DNA from: Mobilisporobacter senegalensis
Lineage (GTDB): Bacteria > Bacillota > Clostridia > Lachnospirales > Lachnospiraceae
Direction of reading: 5' to 3'
Assembly (NCBI RefSeq): GCF_003752155.1
Contig: NZ_RJVG01000007.1
Location: 169,180 to 233,179, forward strand
DNA: 64,000 nt
Part shown: positions 52,003 to 60,964 of the stretch, piece by piece
How positions within the stretch are numbered: the first letter of the stretch is position 1
How the letters are laid out: every line of letters starts with the position of its first letter
Translations under genes and position numbers: made by a program
Notes under the pieces: generated by a model
What the model saw: the letters and a program-made list of their open reading frames with translations, nothing else
Told to the model about the DNA's origin: nothing
Database searches by the model: none

Positions 52003-53520
52003 TTAGTGAATAGAATTATATAACTTTATACTATCCAGCCACTTGTCTTCTTTTGAAGTGCTCCCCATTAATACACAAATATACAATTTATTATTAATAT
52101 TAGCAGCTGATACAAGACAATCTCCTGCATTACCGGACGAACCGGTTTTTAACCCTATTACATTCTTATAATAATATGGACTTTCAGGATTAATTAATTC
52201 ATTTGTATTTTTGTAAGTAATCTCTTTTCCGTTAGGCCACTTATCGCTAATCCGTATACTGGAAGCAATTTCTTTTAGTGTTGAGTTTCCTATAAATTCT
52301 TCTCCTATACGTGATAAATCATACGCAGTTGTATACTGACCGTTAGCATCATAACCATCAGGGCTGGAAAAATTCGAATGTGTTGCTCCTATGCTCACGG
52401 CCTTTTTATTCATGGTGGAAATAAATAAATTGATAGAATCTTGTATCGACAAATTGTAATCTCCCGATATTTTTCTTCCTGTATAAACTGCTAAAGAATA
52501 AGCAGCATCGTTCCCAGATGGTAATAGAAGGGCATCTAATAATTGTTTTATTGTTAATTTATCCCCCACGGATAGCCATGCTTTTGAGGCATCATTTGCA
52601 ATCAGATAAATTTCCTGCCCCACTTCCGCTTCTTCATTCAATTCACAATAATCTAAGACTGTTATCGCTGTTAGCATTTTAGTTGTACTTGCCGGAGCAA
52701 TTTTTGCATTACTTTCCTTTTCATATAGAACAACTTCATTTTCAACATCAAATAAATACACATTAGGAGCGTTTACATTAACATCTAAATTAGCTATATT
52801 CTTCTTTGGTGCCGGTTCCAACTCAATTGCTTTTGGAGATGAAAAATCTGTTTTTTGCATATTATCAATTCTATCTTCAAAAGTTTTTATTTCCTTAAAC
52901 CCGATTAAAAATACTGAAATAACAATTATAATTATAAAATAATTATGATTAATATCTTTTCTTACCAGCTTTCCACTTTCTCTCATTACCGGTCTGATGT
53001 TTAAGAAAATAGCTGGAAAAACTGATATTACCAATATACCGATAATATACCCGCAAAGTGTCCCAAATCCATTTAAAATTAAATCATCGATATCTGTTCC
53101 TCTATCCTCAAATAGTTGTACTATTTCCAAGAATAGTGATAATTTTATCCCTGAGAAAACAGTAATATGAACCTTTCGAAATTTTTTCCCTAATAAAACA
53201 AGAAAACTACCATAGGGAATAAACATTATTATATTTCCAAAGAAATTAATCGAATTTGATGATAAGGTATCTAAAACTTTAAAAGGTTTCAAATTGATAT
53301 TTTGAAAATCTGGCACCCCCAATGAGAAACCGTAAACTGGTGATATGGTGGATGAAAGAATAATGGTTAAGTATATACCAAATGATAATAATAGAATACG
53401 ATACCACCATGTTACTCTCTCTTTTTTCATTTTAATTATCATTTCATATATGATTAAATAGCAAATGGATACTATACATCCTGGTAAAAGATAATTGAAT
53501 GAATCTACTAATAACCTCAT
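52003..53520 (-). CDS. VanZ-like domain fused to S11 D-alanyl-D-alanine carboxypeptidase
   Basis: A 505-residue fusion. Residues 1-205 carry a VanZ-like domain with five or six helices (including STISPVYGFSLGVPDF, FGNIIMFIPYGSFLVLL and LEIVQLFEDRGTDIDDLILN). The C-terminal 250 residues are a serine D,D-carboxypeptidase outside the membrane: SxxK at S278-K281 (ASTTK), SGN at 335-337 and KTG at 458-460. Removal of terminal D-Ala lowers glycopeptide binding; VanZ confers lipoglycopeptide resistance. ATG 53520 has CAGGAGGTTTGTT upstream. Directly downstream of VanS/VanR-like genes. The peptidase is S11 type, like VanY-D, not the M15 zinc type of VanA clusters. Confidence 0.88.
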   Translation of the reverse strand: MRLLVDSFNYLLPGCIVSICYLIIYEMIIKMKKERVTWWYRILLLSFGIYLTIILSSTISPVYGFSLGVPDFQNINLKPFKVLDTLSSNSINFFGNIIMFIPYGSFLVLLGKKFRKVHITVFSGIKLSLFLEIVQLFEDRGTDIDDLILNGFGTLCGYIIGILVISVFPAIFLNIRPVMRESGKLVRKDINHNYFIIIIVISVFLIGFKEIKTFEDRIDNMQKTDFSSPKAIELEPAPKKNIANLDVNVNAPNVYLFDVENEVVLYEKESNAKIAPASTTKMLTAITVLDYCELNEEAEVGQEIYLIANDASKAWLSVGDKLTIKQLLDALLLPSGNDAAYSLAVYTGRKISGDYNLSIQDSINLFISTMNKKAVSIGATHSNFSSPDGYDANGQYTTAYDLSRIGEEFIGNSTLKEIASSIRISDKWPNGKEITYKNTNELINPESPYYYKNVIGLKTGSSGNAGDCLVSAANINNKLYICVLMGSTSKEDKWLDSIKLYNSIH

Positions 53521-53617
53521 ATAACAAACCTCCTGTTTAACAAAAAACCTATTTTCTTCTGACATACGTATCATATCAAAAGAAAATAGGTAAAACTTTA
53601 ATATAGATTTGTTAAGA

Positions 53618-53631
53618 TATTAAGAAATTCT
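53618..53631. promoter_or_regulatory. VanR-box-like 14-mer before the VanZ/VanY gene
   Basis: TATTAAGAAATTCT, identical to the 14-mer at 55547-55560 upstream of vanR. It lies about 100 bases upstream of the fusion gene, overlapping the stop of the sensor kinase. Confidence 0.6.
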
Positions 53632-54772
53632 AAAGAACATCATGATTTTGACTGACAGGAAGTGATACTATGAATTTTGTAATTGAATTTTCACTTTCAA
53701 CCGTAATATTTCCCCCATGCAATATTACGATTTCTTTTGCGATTGCAAGTCCTAATCCAGCACCTCCGGTAGCTGTGGAACGTGAACCATCCACACGATA
53801 AAATTTCCTGAAAATAGAATTTATATGTTCTTTAGGAATTGTGCTTCCATTATTTATAAATGTAATCATTATATTATCTTCCTGTACTTTCGCAACAACC
53901 TCAATGTTACTATTTTCGTAGCTGTAAGCTATGGCATTTTTAATGATATTATTAAAAACTCTGGCCAATTTGTTAGGATCCCCATAAACTATTAAATCCT
54001 CATCAGCATTAATTATTATTTTCTTCCCTTGGGGAACCAGATTGGGATAAAATTCATCTGCCATTTGCACTAACATATAATATAAATCGATTTGTACCAT
54101 ATCCAGAGTTATATTCTGAACATTATACTGAGTTATATCAAAAAACTCATTTATAAGCATATTTAAATGAGTTGCTTTCTTTAATGTGATATTAATATAT
54201 TTTTCTTTCTGCTCACATGGCATATCCGGTATTTCATCAAGTAAATTTAAATACCCTATCACAGATGTTAATGGGGTTTTTATATCATGTGCTAAATATA
54301 CCACTAATTCATTCTTTCTTTTTTCTGCTTCCATGGATTTTAATTTTCTCTCCAATAATTTGTCTTTTACCTGATTTAATTTCTCTTCAAAAAAATCAAG
54401 TTCTGGTGATAATATAATTTTCTCTTCATTTTCTTGTACTAATTGATTCACTCCATAAACGATCTCATCAAAATATTTAGTAAACCATACTAAAGAAATA
54501 CGAAAGAGAATTGCAAAAAAGAAAAGAATAGTAACCATAACAATTATTTCAATATTATTTCGTATATAAATTTGATAAATATATGCCGATTCATACCAGT
54601 TTAGATTACTTTGATCCTGTATAATACTTAAAATCCAGTTACCAATATATCCTCTTCCAACGGTACGAATTCCGATCCCAATAATCATGGCAAACAAAAA
54701 AACAGCAAGCATCTGAAAATATAATCTTCGTATGATCTTTGCATATTGTTTATTACCTAACTTACTTCTCAA
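53630..54772 (-). CDS. vanS: VanS-like sensor histidine kinase
   Basis: About 380 residues, the length of VanS. Two transmembrane helices (about 20-45 and 73-97) enclose a short sensor loop; then HAMP-like linker, HisKA with H162 (YLAHDIKTPLTSVIGYL) and HATPase with NNIIKNAIAYSYENS and GGAGLGLAIAKE. It resembles VanA-type VanS throughout, for example NWILSIIQ, RNNIEI and LYYMLVQMADEFYP. The start is probably TTG 54772, after GGGGAGTGGGG and overlapping vanR by 11 bases; the in-frame ATGs upstream lie inside vanR and have no ribosome binding site. It should sense cell-wall antibiotics. Confidence 0.88.
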   Translation of the reverse strand: MRSKLGNKQYAKIIRRLYFQMLAVFLFAMIIGIGIRTVGRGYIGNWILSIIQDQSNLNWYESAYIYQIYIRNNIEIIVMVTILFFFAILFRISLVWFTKYFDEIVYGVNQLVQENEEKIILSPELDFFEEKLNQVKDKLLERKLKSMEAEKRKNELVVYLAHDIKTPLTSVIGYLNLLDEIPDMPCEQKEKYINITLKKATHLNMLINEFFDITQYNVQNITLDMVQIDLYYMLVQMADEFYPNLVPQGKKIIINADEDLIVYGDPNKLARVFNNIIKNAIAYSYENSNIEVVAKVQEDNIMITFINNGSTIPKEHINSIFRKFYRVDGSRSTATGGAGLGLAIAKEIVILHGGNITVESENSITKFIVSLPVSQNHDVL

Positions 54773-55457
54773 TTTTATACCCCACTCCCCATACGGTTTT
54801 AATATATTTAGGGTCATCAATAGAATCATTCATCTTCTCTCTTAAATGTCTAATATGAACAAATATGGTATTATTACTTTTAGAAAAATATTCATCTCCC
54901 CAGATTTGATGAAACAATGACTCTGCACTGACTACATTACCTTTCTGCTCACATAAAATACGTAATATTGCAAATTCTGTTGGGGTAAGTGATAAAAGTT
55001 TTTCATTCAGATAACATTCATGGGTACTTATATTAATAACCAGGCCTGAATGATATATGATCTGCTCTTCCTGCTCCTGGGGTGTATTATATTTTTTATA
55101 TCTGCGTAGTTGCGCTTTTACCCTTGCAACTAATTCAAGTGGGTGAAATGGCTTTGTCATATAATCATCTGCTCCCAAAGTAAGGCCGGTGATTTTATCA
55201 ATCTCTTCTTCTTTCGCAGTTAACATGATAATAGGATAATTGTGATCTTTACGAATCTTTTTACAGATAGTAAACCCATTGATATCCGGAAGCATAACGT
55301 CTAAGATAGCCAGATCAAGGGATGTATTATCAATGCATTCCAAAGCTTCTTTTGCATTATAGAATTTATATACAGTATAATTTTCATTTTGTAAATATAG
55401 GGAAATTAAATCAGCTATTTCACACTCATCTTCGACAATTAGTATTTTTTCATTCAT
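54762..55457 (-). CDS. vanR: VanR-like response regulator
   Basis: A 231-residue OmpR/PhoB-type regulator: receiver with phosphoacceptor D53 (LAILDVMLPDING), K of the MTKPFHPLELVARV motif, and a C-terminal winged helix (LTPTEFAILRILCEQKGNVVSAESLFHQIWG, VWGVGYKIEK). It partners the overlapping VanS-like kinase. A 14-mer shared with the VanZ/VanY promoter lies upstream at 55547-55560, consistent with autoregulation. Confidence 0.9.
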   Translation of the reverse strand: MNEKILIVEDECEIADLISLYLQNENYTVYKFYNAKEALECIDNTSLDLAILDVMLPDINGFTICKKIRKDHNYPIIMLTAKEEEIDKITGLTLGADDYMTKPFHPLELVARVKAQLRRYKKYNTPQEQEEQIIYHSGLVINISTHECYLNEKLLSLTPTEFAILRILCEQKGNVVSAESLFHQIWGDEYFSKSNNTIFVHIRHLREKMNDSIDDPKYIKTVWGVGYKIEK

Positions 55458-55546
55458 AAGTACTACTCCTATTCACAATTTTATCTGATGTCTATTTCAT
55501 TGTAGCAGATTAAAAATTATGAATTCTAATGATTTCCATATATTTT

Positions 55547-55565
55547 TATTAAGAAATTCTTACGA
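55547..55565. promoter_or_regulatory. VanR-box-like sequence before vanR
   Basis: TATTAAGAAATTCTTACGA; on the minus strand TCGTAAGAATTTC resembles the TCGTANGAAA consensus I recall for VanR sites. The first 14 bases recur at 53618-53631. Confidence 0.6.
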
Positions 55566-55638
55566 CAACTTTGCTTAGGGCTGAACTGTAACCTGTTGGA
55601 TATAGAACAAAGAGTTTGCCCGGGTAAATATAAAAAAT

Positions 55639-55676
55639 CTGGATTATAGCCACGAGAACTCGTGGCTATAATCCAG
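55639..55676 (-). terminator. 18-bp perfect terminator of the lactate operon
   Basis: CTGGATTATAGCCACGAG / CTCGTGGCTATAATCCAG with a tight loop; the minus strand continues ATTTTTTATAT. It closes the glcD-like gene. Confidence 0.92.
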
Positions 55677-55713
55677 CCTGAACTTTAAATATAATATTTT
55701 CCTTTGTTTCTTT

Positions 55714-57117
55714 TTACAATTGACATACTTTATGAGGATTTAGAATATTCTTTGGATCAAATGCGTTCTTAATACCTCTCATAATTTCAACAGTTGCAGG
55801 ATCCATAGATTCCATCAGGTAAGATTTCTTTGCATAACCGATACCATGTTCACCAGAAACCTGCCCATGTAACTCTCTGGCTTTACCATAGATTTTATCC
55901 ATGGCAGCTTTCATTCTCTTCTCCCATTCTTCTTCACTTAAATCATCTTTTAATACGTAAGCATGTAAATTACCATCTCCCGCATGACCGAAACTCTTGA
56001 TCCTTATATTCACTTCTTTATATAAACTATGGATGTATTCAACCATTTCATTTACTGAACTTCTGGGAACAACAACATCTACTTCATCCATATAAGTTGT
56101 AGAACCTTTGATTGCTTCAAGGAATGCACCTCTTGCTTTCCAGATGGATTCTTCTCTTTCATTGGTATCTGAAATAAGAATATCAATTGCTCCCTGTTCC
56201 AAACAGATCTTAGCTACACTATCATAGGCATTTTCAATTTCTTCTGTTGAATTTCCATCAAATTTGAGTAATAGATATGCATCTGCACTATTATCAGGGA
56301 ATTTCTTACCCAGATATTTTTCTGCATCGATGATAACTTCTCTCTGCATAAATTCAATGGCTGTAGGAATGGACTTGGATTTAATAATAAGTGGAACAGT
56401 CCCAATTGCTTTTTCTAAACTAGGAAACGGAATCAATAAACTGATTGCTTTTTTAGGTAATGGTAATAACTTTAAGATAGCTTTCGTTATAATTCCAAGA
56501 GTTCCTTCGGAACCAACCATTAAATCCTTCATTGCATACCCGGTACTGTTCTTCACTACTTTACCACCAAATTCAACCACTTTACCATCTGGCAGCACTA
56601 CTTCAAGCCCACGTACATAATCTCTTGTAACTCCATATTTTACAGCTCTCATGCCACCTGCATTTGTGCTGATATTACCGCCAATGGTTGCAGATTTTTC
56701 ACCTGGATCCGGTGGATAGAATAAGTCTCTTTCCTGAACATAAGCAGCAAGTTCCATTAATAATACACCAGGCTCTACAGTAATGGTGAGGTTATCTTCA
56801 TCTAATTCAATAAAACGATTCATTAAACTGGTATCAAGCATGATTCCATGTTCCATTGCTACAGAGGATCCAACAAGTCCTGTTCCTGAACCACGAGGAG
56901 TAACCGGAATATTATTATCATAGGCATATTTCATTATTTTAGAAACTTCTTCCGTAGATATGACCTTTACCACTACATCCGGATAACTTTTAGTATCACT
57001 TAATTCATCATGGCTATATTCTTCATTAATATTTTCCCCATAAAGAATTCTTTCGGAATCATTAATGATACTGCCAATATATTTTAAATCGCCTTCATCT
57101 AATCTTTTATAAGTCAT
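55714..57117 (-). CDS. lctD: FAD-binding lactate/glycolate dehydrogenase (GlcD/LctD-like)
   Basis: A 467-residue member of the D-lactate/glycolate oxidase family. FAD-binding PP-loop [20 protein letters not shown] near residue 75, [17 protein letters not shown] near 150, and the C-terminal GHAGDGNLH and GEHGIGYAK metal/substrate motifs. With the EtfA and EtfB genes directly upstream (gap of 3 bases) it matches the lactate dehydrogenase of Acetobacterium woodii that drives lactate oxidation by NAD+ with electron bifurcation to ferredoxin. Last gene of the operon. Confidence 0.9.
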   Translation of the reverse strand: MTYKRLDEGDLKYIGSIINDSERILYGENINEEYSHDELSDTKSYPDVVVKVISTEEVSKIMKYAYDNNIPVTPRGSGTGLVGSSVAMEHGIMLDTSLMNRFIELDEDNLTITVEPGVLLMELAAYVQERDLFYPPDPGEKSATIGGNISTNAGGMRAVKYGVTRDYVRGLEVVLPDGKVVEFGGKVVKNSTGYAMKDLMVGSEGTLGIITKAILKLLPLPKKAISLLIPFPSLEKAIGTVPLIIKSKSIPTAIEFMQREVIIDAEKYLGKKFPDNSADAYLLLKFDGNSTEEIENAYDSVAKICLEQGAIDILISDTNEREESIWKARGAFLEAIKGSTTYMDEVDVVVPRSSVNEMVEYIHSLYKEVNIRIKSFGHAGDGNLHAYVLKDDLSEEEWEKRMKAAMDKIYGKARELHGQVSGEHGIGYAKKSYLMESMDPATVEIMRGIKNAFDPKNILNPHKVCQL

Positions 57118-57120
57118 CTC

Positions 57121-58311
57121 TTATGCCCCCTTGCTAACTTTAATTTGATTGATTAAATTTGGAATGATTTCGTATAAATCTCCCACCAGACCATAATGTG
57201 CCGTTTTGAAAATCGGTGCATTTTCATCCTTATTAATTGCGATAATATGTTCTGAATTATTCATACCTGCAGTGAATTGAACAGAACCGGATACCCCTAT
57301 GGTGATGATTAATTTTGGCCTTACTGTTCTTCCACTAAGTCCTACCTGACGTTTTGCTTCTAACCAGCCGGCTTCCATCACAGGTCTGGTACATGCAAGC
57401 TGACCATCTAATAAATCTGCCAATTCCTGAATCATCTGGATATCTTCTTCTTTCTTTACACCACGGCCAACGACCACTAATACTTCAGATGCTTCAATGA
57501 ATTGTTCTTTTTCTTTGGCAATGATATCAATTACATCTACCTTACTGTTTAATTTATCAGTCTCAATCCTGCATTCAATAATTTCTCCTGATTCATTTTC
57601 TTTTCTCTTTGGAGCATCCATAACTTTATAGCGGACCGTTGCCATCTGTGGTCTATGATTTGGAGTTAAGATCTGTGCCATAATGTTTCCGCCAAAGGCT
57701 GGACGAATCTGAACTAAATCTGTATTCTCATTGATATCCAGTATCGTACAATCTGCAGTAAGTCCTGTCTTTAATCTTGCAGATAAACGTGGTGCTAATT
57801 GGCGACCTACACTTGTGGCACCAACTAGTATTGCTGTTGGTTTAATATTAGCTACAAAATTTTCAAATACTGCAGTATACGGCTCCATTTTAAAACGATC
57901 TAATTCTTCATAATCATATACAAATACTTTGTCTACATCATAATGAAGTAATTCATGACATTGATTCGTAATATTACTGCCCATCATAATAGCATAAACC
58001 GGATGATTTATTTTCCCTGCTAATTCTTTGGCCTTACCAATAAGTTCATAAGTAACTGGATGGATTATGCCGTCTATATGGTCTACATAGACTGCAATTC
58101 CTTTCCATTCCTCTTTATTTACAGATGCTACTTCTTCTTCCACATATTCGATTGCACCTTCCGGACCTTTTTTCACACATAGCTTACACATCTTACAGGC
58201 TGCATTTATCTGAAGCTCTCCATCCTTTTCTTCCATTGCTCCAAAAGGACAGATACTTATTATCTCTTTTATATCTCCAACTTTTGATTGATTAATTACC
58301 AACTTTGCCAT
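57121..58311 (-). CDS. etfA: electron transfer flavoprotein alpha subunit with ferredoxin-like extension
   Basis: A 396-residue EtfA (LctC-like). The N-terminal 65 residues hold a [4Fe-4S] site with C21, C39, C42 and C45 (CKMCKLC), followed by the ETF alpha/beta domain and the C-terminal FAD domain with RPVMEAGW, LSGRTVRPKLIITIGVSGSVQF and NKDENAPIF. The second ferredoxin cysteine set (usual KNCPxGA) is lost (KKGPEGA). With EtfB and the FAD-dependent dehydrogenase it forms the Etf-bifurcating lactate dehydrogenase complex. Confidence 0.93.
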   Translation of the reverse strand: MAKLVINQSKVGDIKEIISICPFGAMEEKDGELQINAACKMCKLCVKKGPEGAIEYVEEEVASVNKEEWKGIAVYVDHIDGIIHPVTYELIGKAKELAGKINHPVYAIMMGSNITNQCHELLHYDVDKVFVYDYEELDRFKMEPYTAVFENFVANIKPTAILVGATSVGRQLAPRLSARLKTGLTADCTILDINENTDLVQIRPAFGGNIMAQILTPNHRPQMATVRYKVMDAPKRKENESGEIIECRIETDKLNSKVDVIDIIAKEKEQFIEASEVLVVVGRGVKKEEDIQMIQELADLLDGQLACTRPVMEAGWLEAKRQVGLSGRTVRPKLIITIGVSGSVQFTAGMNNSEHIIAINKDENAPIFKTAHYGLVGDLYEIIPNLINQIKVSKGA

Positions 58312-58323
58312 AATTCTATCCTC

Positions 58324-59112
58324 CTATGCAAATTTCAATTCTTGAAGTTTTTTCATTAATTGATCCGTTAGTTCTGTACCGTCTCCATTCCACATCTCCT
58401 GATGAGTATTCACTTCTGGTGGGAAAATACGCTGCACTTGAGTTGGCGAACCATTTAATCCATAATGCATCTCATCTTTATCTTCTAATTCATTTAAACT
58501 TATCATAGTAATTTCACGATCCTTTGTTTCTTGTTTCTTCACATAGGAAGGCAGTCTTGGAATAAAGATATCTTTATCAACGGAAAGAAGGCAAGGAAAT
58601 TGTACTCTGGTAATCTCTATATCATCCGTCATATCCATTTCTACTATAATAGATTCATTTTCTACTTCCACGATTTTTGAAACATTAGAAACACAAGGTA
58701 TATCAAGCCATTCTGATATTTCTGGCCCAACCTGGGCAGTATCACCGTCAATGGTCTGCTTACCGCAAAGAATTAAGTCAAAGCCCCCTAATATTTTAAT
58801 ACCCTGAGAAATAGTATAACTTGTTGCTAAAACATCAGCTCCACCAAATTTACGATCTGATATTAAAGCTCCTTTATCTACCCCCATTGCAAATGCTTCT
58901 CTAATGATTCCTGCTGCCTGAGGAGGTCCCATAGATACTACGGATACTTCCCCTCCCATTTTTTCTTTTAATCTAAGTGCTGTTTCAATTGCATACAGGT
59001 CATATGGATTCATTTTTGATTCCACACCGTTCCTTTTAAGTACCCCAGTTACTGGATCTACTTCAACCTTATTACTGTCAGGAACTTGTTTAATACATAC
59101 TAAAATATTCAT
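58324..59112 (-). CDS. etfB: electron transfer flavoprotein beta subunit
   Basis: A 262-residue EtfB (LctB-like): MNILVCIKQVPDSNKVEVDP at the start, AIETALRLKEKMGGEVSVVSMGP and GADVLATSY and the ADP/FAD loop CGKQTIDGDTAQVGPEISEWL. In bifurcating Etfs the beta subunit carries the second FAD where NADH delivers electrons. It is 12 bases ahead of EtfA. Confidence 0.93.
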   Translation of the reverse strand: MNILVCIKQVPDSNKVEVDPVTGVLKRNGVESKMNPYDLYAIETALRLKEKMGGEVSVVSMGPPQAAGIIREAFAMGVDKGALISDRKFGGADVLATSYTISQGIKILGGFDLILCGKQTIDGDTAQVGPEISEWLDIPCVSNVSKIVEVENESIIVEMDMTDDIEITRVQFPCLLSVDKDIFIPRLPSYVKKQETKDREITMISLNELEDKDEMHYGLNGSPTQVQRIFPPEVNTHQEMWNGDGTELTDQLMKKLQELKFA

Positions 59113-59153
59113 ATAATCCTCCCTTTCGTGATATCACGATTATTATCAAATAA

Positions 59154-60698
59154 TTAAACTAAAAATTGTGCTCCGATATAAGTAAATATACCTACTATGC
59201 TTAAGAAAAGAAGATAATATTTAAAAGTACCTTTTAATAATACGCTTTCCTTTCCTTGTAAACTAACTGCTGCAACTGCTACTGCAATACTTTGTGGTGA
59301 AATCATTTTTGCTGTAATTGCTCCTGCTGTATTAGAAGCCGCGATCCATGCCTGATTTAAATTCAGAGCAGTTGATGTTTCTGCCTGTAATCCACCAAAT
59401 AATACACTGGCAGATGTTCCACTTCCTGTTACAAAGGTACCAATGGAACCCAGTAGTGGTGCAAAGAATGGATAAAATGAACCGGTAACTGTTACAAACA
59501 TAAGTGATATGGATGCAATCATTCCACTATAACCCATTAATTTTGCAGTGGCCATAATTGCTATAATTGTTATAACTGTCTTCATCATCTGAATAATTGT
59601 CTTATAAAAAATCACAAACATTTCCTTCATATTTGCACCTTGGATTTTTCCACCTATAAAAGCTGCAAGAATAATCCAAAGACCCGGTGTTGCCAGCCAT
59701 GAAAAAGTATAAGCAGCTGCATCTTTTCCCGTGTAAATATTAACAGAAGTCTTTACCGTAGATAATAAGTCATTAAATGGACCAATTAATTTAGACGTTG
59801 CTAAAAGGAAAATGAAGATTAAAATAAACGGACTCCAAGCTACAAATGCCTCTTTTTTCGTTACTGAATGATTGTTGTTGTTCGCTTCCAGACAATATTC
59901 TTTGTTAATATCACCTTTACCGAATACTTTAGCTGCTAAGACTGTACACAACATAGAACATACAGAGCCAATAACAACCGGAAGTTCTGCTCCCAGAAAC
60001 TTAGCAACCAAATATTCTGGAATTATGAAGGACAATCCTGAGATCAGTGTAATGATCCCTACTCCCTTTAACGCTTTTTTTGATTTGCCAGTTAAATATA
60101 CTAAAATAAACGGTGTTAAAATAATTAGTGGAATAAGTAAAATAACTGTATTCGTTGATAGACCAATTACATTTAGCCCTGTTATTTTTGCCAAAGTCGT
60201 TGTAGGAATTCCAATGGATCCAAATGCTGTAGGGGTTGCATTGGCGATCAGACATACAATTGCAGCGAATACCGGATCAAAGCCTAAGCCCCATAACATA
60301 CTTGCAGGAATTGCAACTGCAGTTCCGAATCCTGCCATACCTTCCATGAAGCCTCCAAAGCCCCATGCGATGATTAATACTAAGACTCTTTTATCTTTCG
60401 TGACACTTGCTAACATTTTTTTAATTACTTCCATTTGTCCTGTTGCTACACATACATTGTAAGTAAATATAGCAGCTATGATTACAATGATAATTGGCCA
60501 TAAAGCTAATGCGGCTCCTTCAGCAATTGCTGTGATACTGTCAAATAGCGGCATCTTCCATACGGCAACTGCCAAAACATATGCAATACCCAGTGCTATG
60601 GAACAGGCTTTAAAACCAGGAATTTTCAAAGCTGTCAATGCAACGATCAGCCAGATAATTGGCAGTAAAGCTAAGACAAACAGTAAAGTCATATTCAT
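59154..60698 (-). CDS. lctP: L-lactate permease
   Basis: A 514-residue LctP-family transporter with 12 or more helices: ALKIPGFKACSIALGIAY, EGAALALWPIIIVIIAAIFTYN and FGGFMEGMAGFGTAVAIPASML (the conserved GFGTPVAI-like motif). It imports lactate for the LctBCD complex. I set the start at ATG 60698 (MNMTLLFVLALL) after GGGAG; the frame stays open a further 90 codons through the operator-containing leader, and an internal ATG at about 60812 after AGGAGAG could add 38 hydrophilic residues. Confidence 0.9.
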   Translation of the reverse strand: MNMTLLFVLALLPIIWLIVALTALKIPGFKACSIALGIAYVLAVAVWKMPLFDSITAIAEGAALALWPIIIVIIAAIFTYNVCVATGQMEVIKKMLASVTKDKRVLVLIIAWGFGGFMEGMAGFGTAVAIPASMLWGLGFDPVFAAIVCLIANATPTAFGSIGIPTTTLAKITGLNVIGLSTNTVILLIPLIILTPFILVYLTGKSKKALKGVGIITLISGLSFIIPEYLVAKFLGAELPVVIGSVCSMLCTVLAAKVFGKGDINKEYCLEANNNNHSVTKKEAFVAWSPFILIFIFLLATSKLIGPFNDLLSTVKTSVNIYTGKDAAAYTFSWLATPGLWIILAAFIGGKIQGANMKEMFVIFYKTIIQMMKTVITIIAIMATAKLMGYSGMIASISLMFVTVTGSFYPFFAPLLGSIGTFVTGSGTSASVLFGGLQAETSTALNLNQAWIAASNTAGAITAKMISPQSIAVAVAAVSLQGKESVLLKGTFKYYLLFLSIVGIFTYIGAQFLV

Positions 60699-60774
60699 AG
60701 TTGGCTCCCATCTACGTGCTCTGCACGGTTTTTTGTTAGAGTTCCATTCCAAATGCCTGTCACGTGATTCAGAA

Positions 60775-60791
60775 AATTGGTAGGACCAGTT
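60775..60791. promoter_or_regulatory. LldR/FadR-type operator O2 in the lctP leader
   Basis: AATTGGTAGGACCAGTT, 84 bases downstream of O1 and nearly identical to it. Confidence 0.75.
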
Positions 60792-60859
60792 CAGGTAAAA
60801 AGAAGGGAGTTGCATCTCTCCTAGTGCAACACCCCATCGTTCCTCCAACCTTTTCTTCG

Positions 60860-60875
60860 ATTGGTAGGACCAATT
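60860..60875. promoter_or_regulatory. LldR/FadR-type operator O1 at the lctP transcription start
   Basis: ATTGGTAGGACCAATT matches the TTGGT-N3-ACCAA consensus of LldR/PdhR-type GntR regulators. It begins 10 bases after the -10 element. Confidence 0.8.
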
Positions 60876-60884
60876 TGTAATTTT

Positions 60885-60913
60885 ATTATACTTTCCTTTC
60901 ACCAAACCGTCAA
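60885..60913 (-). promoter_or_regulatory. lctP operon promoter
   Basis: On the minus strand TTGACG (60913-60908), 17-bp spacer, perfect TATAAT (60890-60885). Confidence 0.85.
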
Positions 60914-60964
60914 TAAATGACACTTTTTTAACAAGACCTTTGTATGATATGACGAAAATGTGAA

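Noticed and set aside
59872..60462. 196-codon plus-strand frame opposite lctP
   Set aside because: Antisense shadow of a strongly hydrophobic gene; no homology recognised and no ribosome binding site.
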